From: Parcubacteria group bacterium M6-OD1-3
Lineage (GTDB): Bacteria; Patescibacteriota; Minisyncoccia; Moranbacterales; UBA9337
Direction: 5' to 3'
Length of the DNA: 53,001 bases
Assembly (NCBI GenBank): GCA_003056165.1
Contig: LSNR01000009.1
Span: 1 to 53,001, forward strand
Under the pieces are notes generated by a model that made no database searches, was not told where the DNA came from, and was given only the letters and a program-made list of their open reading frames with translations. Every line of letters begins with the position of its first letter. Position 1 is the first letter of the stretch. Position numbers and translations under genes: made by a program. Below are positions 17,901 through 25,243 of the stretch, piece by piece.

Positions 17901-18256
17901 AGTTGTGGGCAGAACTTGGAGCGCGGGAAGAGGTCGTTCCTCGAGGAGGAGGAATTGGTAGCGAAGCGGACAATTCCGACGGAAGAGGTGCGACCTCGAG
18001 GAACGCGGAGTTTAGCTCTATTTTTCTTGAAGAATGGCCGAAATATAATCCAGACATGATAAAAGATGAAATGTTTGAAATGGTGGTACAAGTCAATGGT
18101 AAAGTTCGTGATAAAGTTCAAGTATCAGCAGATATTTCTGAAGAAGAAGCCAATGAAAAAGCGTTAGCGAGTGAAAAAGTACAAAAATATGTCGACGGAA
18201 AAGAAATCAAAAAGGTAATTTTCATCAAAGGACGATTGCTAAATTTGGTGATTTAA
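14978..18256 (+). CDS. leuS: Leucyl-tRNA synthetase with an internal alpha/beta hydrolase domain and three palindrome-derived peptide inserts
   Basis: [82 protein letters not shown]; the 1092-aa ORF is uninterrupted. Confidence 0.96.
   Translation: [1092 protein letters not shown]
15707..15764. repeat. GC-rich palindromic element in leuS, copy 1 (58 bp)
   Basis: GAGGTCGTTCCTCGAGGAGGA...CGACGGAAGAGGTGCGACCTC; shorter internal region than copies 2 and 3. Confidence 0.85.
15887..15954. repeat. GC-rich palindromic element in leuS, copy 2 (68 bp)
   Basis: GAGGTCGTTCCTCGAGGAGGAGGAATTGGTAGCGAAGCGGACAATTCCGACGGAAGAGGTGCGACCTC; inner GGAATTG/CAATTCC hairpin nested in a GAGGTCG...CGACCTC stem. Confidence 0.9.
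16286..16833 (+). other. RBBP9/YdeN-like alpha/beta hydrolase domain embedded in LeuRS
   Basis: [24 protein letters not shown]..., nucleophile elbow VFIGHSLAP, acid [12 protein letters not shown], His [11 protein letters not shown]. Confidence 0.85.
16825..16876. repeat. (C)AAAATT low-complexity tandem repeat at the 3' junction of the hydrolase insert
   Basis: CAAAATTCAAACATTCAATCAAAATTCAAAATTCAAAATTCAAAATTATAT, translated as [17 protein letters not shown]. Confidence 0.8.
17930..17997. repeat. GC-rich palindromic element in leuS, copy 3 (68 bp, identical to copy 2)
   Basis: Same 68-bp sequence as 15887-15954; encodes [24 protein letters not shown] again. Confidence 0.9.
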
Positions 18257-18293
18257 TTTTGATGGGGGGGTATTAAGAAGCAAAAATAATAAT

Positions 18294-18770
18294 ATGGGAA
18301 GTAAAAAAACAAAAGGAATAAAAAATGTTTTAGTTAAGGTATCCGGAGATGTTAAGAATAAACAGAAATTTAAAGATTTTGTAATAAAACTGGCAAAAAA
18401 AGCTTTTGTGGTAATTGTTGTGGGAGGAGGAACAGAAATTAGTGAAAAATTAACTGATGCAGGTTATAAAATTATATTTGATGATAAACACGGCAGAGTA
18501 ACTGAGACATGGGAAGAAAGAAAAATTGCACGGGAAGTTCTAGAAAAAAATGCAAAAAAAATGCAAGATGATTTTGTAGGAAAGGGAATAATAGTAACAC
18601 CCTCTATAATAGATATTGCCGGAGTAACTTGTCACATCAATGGAGATAATTATATTAAAGCTGCTTATCTCGGTTTCGACGAGCTTTATGTCTTTACTTT
18701 GAAAGACAGAAAAGATGCTAAAAAAGAAATTTTTAAAAATTATGAGAAAGTGAAAATAATAACTGTGTAA
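18294..18770 (+). CDS. Amino-acid-kinase-superfamily-like protein (short)
   Basis: NVLVKVSGDVKNKQKFKDFVIKLAKKAFVVIVVGGGTEISEKLTDAGYKIIFDDKHGRVT resembles the N-terminal part of AAK-fold kinases. Confidence 0.5.
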   Translation: MGSKKTKGIKNVLVKVSGDVKNKQKFKDFVIKLAKKAFVVIVVGGGTEISEKLTDAGYKIIFDDKHGRVTETWEERKIAREVLEKNAKKMQDDFVGKGIIVTPSIIDIAGVTCHINGDNYIKAAYLGFDELYVFTLKDRKDAKKEIFKNYEKVKIITV

Positions 18771-18807
18771 TAAAAAGATGAACAAAAAGCAACAATAATT
18801 AAAAAAA

Positions 18808-18894
18808 CGTCCTGACAATGAAATTCTTTTTTATCAAACTGATAATGGCGGGATTAATATTGAGGTAATGTTTGCGGAAGAAAATAAAAAATAG
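18808..18894 (+). pseudogene. Fragment resembling the N-terminus of RhuM-family proteins
   Basis: RPDNEILFYQTDNGGINIEVMFAEENKK*; an upstream in-frame TAA prevents an intact ORF. Confidence 0.4.
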
Positions 18895-18946
18895 ATTTTT
18901 GAAAAAAGTTTTTTAGCATTAAAATAATAAATAAATTTGTACAATC

Positions 18947-19291
18947 ATGGGATTTCAAACAGAATTTAATTGGGGGTTAAAACTTAAGCCTGAAAATGGT
19001 TTGTGCGAAAAAGAAATTATTGAAGGTAAAATATTTGATTTTACAAAAAATGAATATAGAGTTTATCAGGTAGATCAACCAATAGATTCAATCAATCGTG
19101 ACTGAATACCATTGGCTCGGATTATTATTATTGAAGTGCATCTACAGGATAAAAAAACCTTTGGTAAATATAAGGTAATGAAAGTTTATGGAGGAAAAGA
19201 AAAGAAATATTTAACAAAATATTGGCATGAAATTGTAGATTTAAAAAAAGGTAAAAAAATAAATAATTACCATGATATCAAGGTAACATAA
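18947..19291 (+). pseudogene. DUF2584-like protein gene interrupted by a single in-frame TGA (19103-19105)
   Basis: MGFQTEFNWGLKLKPENGLCEKEIIEGKIFDFTKNEYRVYQVDQPIDSINRD*IPLARIIIIEVHLQDKKTFGKYKVMKVYGGKEKKYLTKYWHEIVDLKKGKKINNYHDIKVT*. Confidence 0.7.
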
Positions 19292-19525
19292 AATGTTGTA
19301 TAAATTTTTTAAAATGCTTAAAGGAACTACTTCCAATCCCCAATTTTGTTTTGCAATCCTAATGCAGAATGTAATTATAGAAAAAATCCTATCAATACTC
19401 CGTATTTATGCGATTTTTTCAATAACATCTCGACTAAAATTTAAAAAATTTCATAGTTAACGAATAATCGTAATTTTTATTTGAGAACACGCTAATAGAA
19501 TAACAGTTATAAATAATTTCAAAAA

Positions 19526-19559
19526 GGCGTTGCTCAAACTATTAAGCTTGAACAACGCC
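19526..19559. terminator. Strong hairpin, probable terminator
   Basis: GGCGTTGCTCAA...TTGAACAACGCC (11/12 pairs) with A-run upstream (T-run on minus strand). Confidence 0.6.
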
Positions 19560-19560
19560 A

Positions 19561-19833
19561 TTATTTACAGAAAAAACAATTATACCTTTTTTGGCTTAAT
19601 TTTCTTCGGTTGATTTTTTTTGGTTGAGGTAATAATGGAGCTTGGTAGTAGTGTTGCGATAGCATAAATATAGATTTTTCAATCCTAATATTCACGACAT
19701 TCCTCGGCCCAAGCCCTAGCGTAAAAATACGCAATCTTTGATTTCGTGGGGTTAATATCCACATAGTTAGATATAATACAATTATACCAACCAAAATACC
19801 CGTTAAAAATATCTTATTGTTAGTTGTTTTCAT
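19561..19833 (-). CDS. Small hypothetical membrane protein
   Basis: N-terminal TM IFLTGILVGIIVLYLTMWIL; short ORF. Confidence 0.45.
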   Translation of the reverse strand: MKTTNNKIFLTGILVGIIVLYLTMWILTPRNQRLRIFTLGLGPRNVVNIRIEKSIFMLSQHYYQAPLLPQPKKINRRKLSQKRYNCFFCK

Positions 19834-20210
19834 AATTCATCTCTTTAGCTAGCTGTTGTCTTTTTAGCCGTTTTCTTTTAGTGTAAATTGCTGAAATTGA
19901 ACGATGTAAAATTTTGGCAATTCTTGTTGTGCTAAGATTGCTCAGAATAAGAGCTTCTTCCCAGGGATGATAGGGTTCTCTTTTGTTTCCCTTATCTTTA
20001 CTATGTTTTGCTATCCATTTTTTATAAACAGATATTGTGCGAACATGATTTTCCCTGTGCCATTTCCGTAGTCTCTTTGGATGTTTAAAATCTGAATCTA
20101 GCTGCTTGAACATTTTTGACCGTACAACCAATCTCAAAGGCTATTCTTTCGTCAGAGATTTTTTTCGTCAAAATTATCTCTCGGTACTTGTCGTATTTAT
20201 TAGTAGGCAT
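19820..20210 (-). pseudogene. Helix-turn-helix protein gene with a frameshift (or +1 frameshifting) at 20085-20090
   Basis: ATG at 20210 gives MPTNKYDKYREIILTKKISDERIAFEIGCTVKNVQAARFRF*; the +1 frame continues ...DFKHPKRLRKWHRENHVRTISVYKKW...WEEALILSNLSTTRIAKILHRSISAIYTKRKRLK. Confidence 0.55.
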
Positions 20211-20394
20211 TTCATATTCCTCACTTTATTTAAAGAAAATAACTAAATTTAAAGAACTATAATCAAAAAAACAAACCAGTCGATCACTATAACATAAATT
20301 TTAAAAAAGTCAAAAAATGTCGACAAAAAATTATTTTAATGCTATGTTTGAATGGTAAATAGACAAATATTTAAATTATAACTTTATAAATTCA

Positions 20395-21420
20395 ATGAAA
20401 AAAATTGTAACAATTGGAGGGGGAACAGGACAGTTTACTCTATTGTCAGGTTTGAAAAATTATCCATTGAATATTACAGCTATTGTTTCAATGGCTGACG
20501 ATGGTGGATCAACTGGTCGACTTAGGGATGAACTAGGAGTATTGCCACCAGGAGATATTAGACAATGTCTAGTGGCTCTCTCTGAATCCTCACAACTCTT
20601 GAGAGATTTAATGAATTATCGTTTTGAAAAAGGTGATTTAAAGGGGCACAATTTTGGAAACTTATTTTTGTCAGCTTTAGAAAAAATTAAAGGTAATTTT
20701 TCAGAAGGAGTTGAAGAAGCGTCAAAAATTTTAGATACAAAAGGTCGAGTTATTCCAGTTTCTGAACAGAAGATGAATCTTTGCATTAAGCTGAATAATG
20801 GGAAAATTTTGATTGGTGAAAAGCAACTTGATCATAATAAGGATGTACGAAAATATGGTATAGAAAAAATTTATCTAAAACCAACCGTTAAAATTTATAA
20901 AAAGGCTTTGCAGGCAATTAAAAATGCAGATTTGATTGTGATTGGTCCTGGTGATCATTACGGTTCAATTTTGCCAAATATTTTAGTTAAAGGTGTCCCC
21001 GAAGCTATTCAAAAATCAAAAGCCAAAGTTGTTTATAATTGTAATTTAACGAACAAAAAAGGTCAGACAGAGAAATTTGATCTGGATCAATATGTTGAAG
21101 AAATAAATAAATATATTGGCAATAATAGAATAGATTTTGTTATTTTTAGGCATCAGAAACCGCCAGAAGGACTTGTAGAGAAATATGAAAAGAGGGAAGG
21201 CAAAAAATCTATTGTGGAATTTAATATAGGTAAAAAACAAAAAAGGAGCTATAGGATTATTGAGGCCGAGGTGTTGCGTCGAGAAAGAGTGAATAAAAAC
21301 AGAAATGATTTAATTGCTAATACTAGGTCATTTATTCGTCACGATAGTAATAAATTAGCCAAAGTATTGATGGAGATTTTGGAATTAGATAATAAAAAAG
21401 CAATTAAAAAGATAATTTGA
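20395..21420 (+). CDS. yvcK: YvcK/CofD-like family protein (gluconeogenesis factor)
   Basis: KKIVTIGGGTGQFTLLSGLKNYPLNITAIVSMADDGGSTGRLRDELGVLPPGDIRQCLVALS. Confidence 0.93.
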   Translation: MKKIVTIGGGTGQFTLLSGLKNYPLNITAIVSMADDGGSTGRLRDELGVLPPGDIRQCLVALSESSQLLRDLMNYRFEKGDLKGHNFGNLFLSALEKIKGNFSEGVEEASKILDTKGRVIPVSEQKMNLCIKLNNGKILIGEKQLDHNKDVRKYGIEKIYLKPTVKIYKKALQAIKNADLIVIGPGDHYGSILPNILVKGVPEAIQKSKAKVVYNCNLTNKKGQTEKFDLDQYVEEINKYIGNNRIDFVIFRHQKPPEGLVEKYEKREGKKSIVEFNIGKKQKRSYRIIEAEVLRRERVNKNRNDLIANTRSFIRHDSNKLAKVLMEILELDNKKAIKKII

Positions 21421-21471
21421 TTTTTTTATTACTAAATATTTAAAAAAGCAAAATACTAATCATTTTAAATA

Positions 21472-21508
21472 TAAAAAAGGGAGGCGATCCACGATGTGGA
21501 TGCCTCCC
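21472..21508 (-). terminator. Rho-independent terminator (minus strand)
   Basis: GGGAGGCATCCACATCGTGGATCGCCTCCC followed by TTTTTT on the minus strand. Confidence 0.75.
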
Positions 21509-21519
21509 GAATAACCTTG

Positions 21520-21789
21520 TTATTCCGTCGGTTTAAACAACCGACAGAAAATTTTCCTTGGTACATGCCAAGTAATGTACCAAAGAAGATATAAACAAAA
21601 AATTATTGCTCCTATTCCAAACAGCGGAGCAAAAATCTCGCCAACTAAGTTGGCAATGGCGAAACATTTCGCTTTGCCAATTATCTCAATTGCTGTGTTG
21701 CCGAAAATGGCAACAATAACTAAAAAAAATACAGCAACTTTTATCTCATTCTTTTCTCTCATGCTATTCCTCTTCGTTGTGTCACTCAC
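21520..21789 (-). CDS. Small hypothetical membrane protein
   Basis: Two hydrophobic segments (KVAVFFLVIVAIFGNTAI; LFGIGAIIFCLYLLWYI); own terminator downstream; sequence dense in hairpins. Confidence 0.5.
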   Translation of the reverse strand: MSDTTKRNSMREKNEIKVAVFFLVIVAIFGNTAIEIIGKAKCFAIANLVGEIFAPLFGIGAIIFCLYLLWYITWHVPRKIFCRLFKPTE

Positions 21790-21817
21790 TATGGAGTGGC
21801 GATTTTTTGAAAAATTT

Positions 21818-21899
21818 ACTTATACCAAAAAAATGAATAAATGCTATACTATAGACATTAGCTGAAAATTGTAAAAATATTCACTTTTTTGGTATAAGT
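21818..21899. repeat. 22-bp near-perfect inverted repeat flanking a promoter-like region
   Basis: ACTTATACCAAAAAAATGAATA (21818-21839) / TATTCACTTTTTTGGTATAAGT (21878-21899), 21/22 complementary; extended -10 TGCTATACT between the arms. Confidence 0.75.
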
Positions 21900-21935
21900 A
21901 GTTTTAAAGAACTGTTTAAATATGGTAGCATAAAT

Positions 21936-23144
21936 ATGGAAAAAAGTCAAGAGGTCATAATTGATAAAAAAAATGGAACTTTTTCGAATAAAAATATTAA
22001 GGTCGCTTTAGTTCATGATTTTTTGGTCCAATATGGTGGAGCTGAAAAAGTTTTAGAGACTTTATGCGAAATGTTTCCGTCAGCGCCGATTTACACTCTA
22101 ATTTATGACAAAGAAAAACTAGGCGAGAAATTTGGCGACAGAGAAATTAAAACTTCTTTTTTACAAAAATTCCCGAAATTTATTTTACGTAAATATCGGC
22201 GATACTTGTTGCCTTTTATGCCGACAGCTCCAGAAACATTTGACCTGCGTGATTTTGATTTGGTTATCTCATCATCTGGAGCATGGAGTAAGGGAATTGT
22301 AACCAGATTAAATACAGTTCATATCGCTTACTTGCACTCGCCAATGAGATTTGTTTGGGACTATAATGAAAAATATTTGCAAGCTATCGGAAAAAAAATC
22401 GGATTTTGCAAGAGAATGTTTTTGAGCTATTTGCGTATTTGGGATTATGAAGCGACGCAACGACCAGATATTCTGATTGCCAATTCCAAATATACTCAAA
22501 AACGAATTGAAAAATATTATCGGCGAGAGAATGAGGTGATTTATCCGCCGGCCTTTATTGGAAGTGAAGCTGTTAATCATCCGAACATAGTTACAGGCGA
22601 TAACCCCGTAATTCAAAATTTAGAAAAAGATACAAACAATGAAAAATATTTTTTGGTAGTTTCTCGTTTATCGGCTTATAAAAAAGTTGATTTAGTTGTA
22701 GAGGCATTTAATAAATTAGAATTACCATTGATAGTTATTGGCGAAGGAGAACAGGAAAAATATTTAAGAAAAATCGCTAACAAAAACATAAAAATTCTAG
22801 GTTGGAAAAGTGAAAAAAAATTGCAGAAGTATTATCAAAATGCGCGTGCTTTTGTTTTTCCGACAGTCGATGACTTTGGAATTACAATGGTAGAAGCGAT
22901 GAGTTGGGGTATTCCTATTATTGCAATTAGAAAAGGTGGAGCAAAGGAAATTGTTAAAGAAGGAGTTAGTGGCGAATTTTTCGATGCACAAACAGTAGAG
23001 GTTCTTTCCGATGGAGTGCGAAGGTTTATAGAGAATGAAGAGACTTATAATAAAGATATCATAATAAGAGAAGCGGAAAAATTTTCCAAAGAAAAGTTCA
23101 AGGAAAAAGTTTGGGAAGTAATCAGAAATATAATAATAAATTAA
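21936..23144 (+). CDS. Glycosyltransferase family 4
   Basis: KVALVHDFLVQYGGAEKVLETLCEMFPSAPIYTLIYD; KYFLVVSRLSAYKKVDLVVEAFNKL; GITMVEAMSWGIPIIAIRKGGAKEIVKEGVSGEFF. Confidence 0.92.
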   Translation: MEKSQEVIIDKKNGTFSNKNIKVALVHDFLVQYGGAEKVLETLCEMFPSAPIYTLIYDKEKLGEKFGDREIKTSFLQKFPKFILRKYRRYLLPFMPTAPETFDLRDFDLVISSSGAWSKGIVTRLNTVHIAYLHSPMRFVWDYNEKYLQAIGKKIGFCKRMFLSYLRIWDYEATQRPDILIANSKYTQKRIEKYYRRENEVIYPPAFIGSEAVNHPNIVTGDNPVIQNLEKDTNNEKYFLVVSRLSAYKKVDLVVEAFNKLELPLIVIGEGEQEKYLRKIANKNIKILGWKSEKKLQKYYQNARAFVFPTVDDFGITMVEAMSWGIPIIAIRKGGAKEIVKEGVSGEFFDAQTVEVLSDGVRRFIENEETYNKDIIIREAEKFSKEKFKEKVWEVIRNIIIN

Positions 23145-23189
23145 TAATACGGTCAATTTAAGTATTTAACTGTGTGGTGATGGAAAATC

Positions 23190-23213
23190 TTGTGTATCTT
23201 TAAAGATACACAA
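23190..23213. repeat. 24-bp perfect palindrome, probable hairpin/terminator between genes
   Basis: TTGTGTATCTTTAAAGATACACAA. Confidence 0.7.
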
Positions 23214-23304
23214 ACAGTTTAATTATTCATGACAGAATGGTGCTAAGTTTTTTTTAAATTAAATTAAAAAACAAGAATGGTTTTTAATTTATGATGGATA
23301 CAAA

Positions 23305-24219
23305 ATGATTATTGGACACAAAAAACAAATTGAATTTTTAGAAAATATTTTGCAATCTGAAAATATTCCGCAAGCATATCTTTTTATCGGTCCGGAAAGT
23401 GTGGGTAAGTTTTTTATTGCTGAAATGTTTGCAAAAGCTTTGATTGACGGAGAAATAAATCTAAATAATGATTTGGAAGATGATAATACAAAGAAACAAA
23501 TTTTAGATTTGGAAATTTTACAACCGGAAATTATTGAAAAAAAAGGAGTTGTGAAAATAAAAAATATTAAAGTTGAAAGAGTTCGTGATGCACAAAAAAA
23601 TTTAGCACTTTTTCCAATGACTGGAAAATTTCGAATTTTAATTATTGATGATGCGCAAAAGCTAAACACCGCTTCCCAGAATACTTTATTGAAAACGCTA
23701 GAAGAACCGAATAAAACTTCCGTTATAATTTTAATTGTCAGTGAAGAGGAAAAAATATTGAGTACAATAAAGTCCAGATGTCGGCGAATAGATTTTAACT
23801 TGGTAGGATTGGATCAAATAAAAAATGGCTTATCTGGTAAAAAGGGTGAAAATGTTTTAAATAAAATTGCAATTTATTCGATGGGTCGTCCTGGTATGGC
23901 AAAACAACTTTTGCAGAATGACAATAAAATAATGGAACAAGATGATGTGATTAAAGAATTAAAAGAGATAGGTACAATGAATAATATCCAGAAATTCGAG
24001 TTGGCGGAAAACTATGCAAAAAATTTACCGAAGGCTTTGAAAAATATAGAACTCTGGATATGGTTTTTGCGAATTCAGGCTTATAAAAATTTAAAAGATG
24101 ATTCTAGATTAAAAATATATTATACAATAATAGACAAACTGGAAAATGTTTTACAAAAATTGAAAAAAACAGGAATAAACAGCCGTCTAGTATTGGAAAA
24201 TTTATTTTTAGAATTATGA
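23305..24219 (+). CDS. holB: DNA polymerase III delta' subunit
   Basis: MIIGHKKQIEFLENILQSENIPQAYLFIGPESVGKFFIAEMFAKAL; FRILIIDDAQKLNTASQNTLLKTLEEP. Confidence 0.85.
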   Translation: MIIGHKKQIEFLENILQSENIPQAYLFIGPESVGKFFIAEMFAKALIDGEINLNNDLEDDNTKKQILDLEILQPEIIEKKGVVKIKNIKVERVRDAQKNLALFPMTGKFRILIIDDAQKLNTASQNTLLKTLEEPNKTSVIILIVSEEEKILSTIKSRCRRIDFNLVGLDQIKNGLSGKKGENVLNKIAIYSMGRPGMAKQLLQNDNKIMEQDDVIKELKEIGTMNNIQKFELAENYAKNLPKALKNIELWIWFLRIQAYKNLKDDSRLKIYYTIIDKLENVLQKLKKTGINSRLVLENLFLEL

Positions 24220-25127
24220 AAAATAAAAAAAGAAAACATTGGGCTGAAGCTAAAAAGAAGAAAAGTAAATTTAGTAAAATAGCTTACGCCAAAATAGTAT
24301 ATAGTTTGTTGGCGATTGTTTTTGTCGGAGTAACGATTTATTCTTTTGTTTTTTCAAGTTTTTTAGAGGTTGAAAAGATATCTATTGTCGGATTAAAAAA
24401 AATATCATTGGATGAAGTTCAACAAGAAGTAGATAATTTAAAAGATGGAAAATATCTGGAATTAATTCCTAAAAATAATTTTTTGTTTTTGCGTTCGGGA
24501 AAAATAAAGCAAAAACTTAAAGATAAATTTAAACGAATAGATGAAATAGAAGTTGAAAAAAAATTTCCTAATCAAATTAAAATTAAAATAACGGAGCGAA
24601 ATACAATTTTAGTTTTATGTGCAGAAGGTAATTGTTATTTTGTAGATAAAAATGGTAATGCTTATGCGAAAGCTGATTTTAATTCTGCCGAAGTTAAACA
24701 AAATAATTTGATAAAATTAATTGATGAGAGTAATGAAAAAATTAAGGAAGGTGAAAATATTTTTTCAGAAAAGTTTGTAAAATTCATAACAAATGTTTCC
24801 AGTAAATTTAAAGAAAATTTAAACATTGACTTGCTTGATGAATACAGGACAAAATCTTGTGTGGCAGAAGAGATAATCGTTCAAACAAGTAGAGGTTGGG
24901 ATATTTATTTAAGCACTCGTTTTCCAATTGAAAAATCTATTCAAATGCTTAAAATTCTTTTCAACAGACAACTTACCTTAAAAGAAATTAATAATTTGGA
25001 ATATGTCGATCTTCGTTCGGAAAATAAAATTTTCTATAGGATGAAAGGTGATGCTGTAAAAGAAGAAAAAGAGATTGAGGCTATGAAGAAAAAAGAAGTT
25101 GAGCAAAGTAGCAAGGATAAAGAATGA
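24216..25127 (+). CDS. ftsQ: FtsQ/DivIB-like cell division protein (POTRA domain)
   Basis: One N-terminal TM, LEVEKISIVGLKKISLDEVQQEVDN..., KKFPNQIKIKITERNTILVLCAEGNCYFVDKNGNAY; 4-bp ATGA overlap with holB. Confidence 0.8.
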   Translation: MKNKKRKHWAEAKKKKSKFSKIAYAKIVYSLLAIVFVGVTIYSFVFSSFLEVEKISIVGLKKISLDEVQQEVDNLKDGKYLELIPKNNFLFLRSGKIKQKLKDKFKRIDEIEVEKKFPNQIKIKITERNTILVLCAEGNCYFVDKNGNAYAKADFNSAEVKQNNLIKLIDESNEKIKEGENIFSEKFVKFITNVSSKFKENLNIDLLDEYRTKSCVAEEIIVQTSRGWDIYLSTRFPIEKSIQMLKILFNRQLTLKEINNLEYVDLRSENKIFYRMKGDAVKEEKEIEAMKKKEVEQSSKDKE

Positions 25128-25146
25128 AAAATGCAAATGATTTTTT

Positions 25147-25212
25147 TTAAAAAAATATTAAAAACTACAGAGTTTTTCCAATAGTGGATAAAGTCTCTGT
25201 AGTTTTATTTTA
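25147..25212. terminator. Bidirectional terminator, copy 2 of the repeated cassette
   Basis: AAAAACTACAGAGTTTTTCCAATAGTGGATAAAGTCTCTGTAGTTTTA between convergent genes; near-identical to 11280-11328. Confidence 0.75.
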
Positions 25213-25243
25213 GTTGAACGCTACTGAGAAATAGAATTTAAAT

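Noticed and set aside
17728-18121. Minus-strand ORFs over the third leuS palindrome
   Set aside because: The palindrome lacks stops on both strands, which extends antisense frames; leuS is clearly the real gene.
18947-19291. Genome-wide UGA-to-Trp (or Gly) recoding, as in some CPR lineages
   Set aside because: yvcK, holB and ftsQ use UGA as a natural stop, while confident proteins use TGG for Trp and GGN for Gly; only one gene has an internal UGA.
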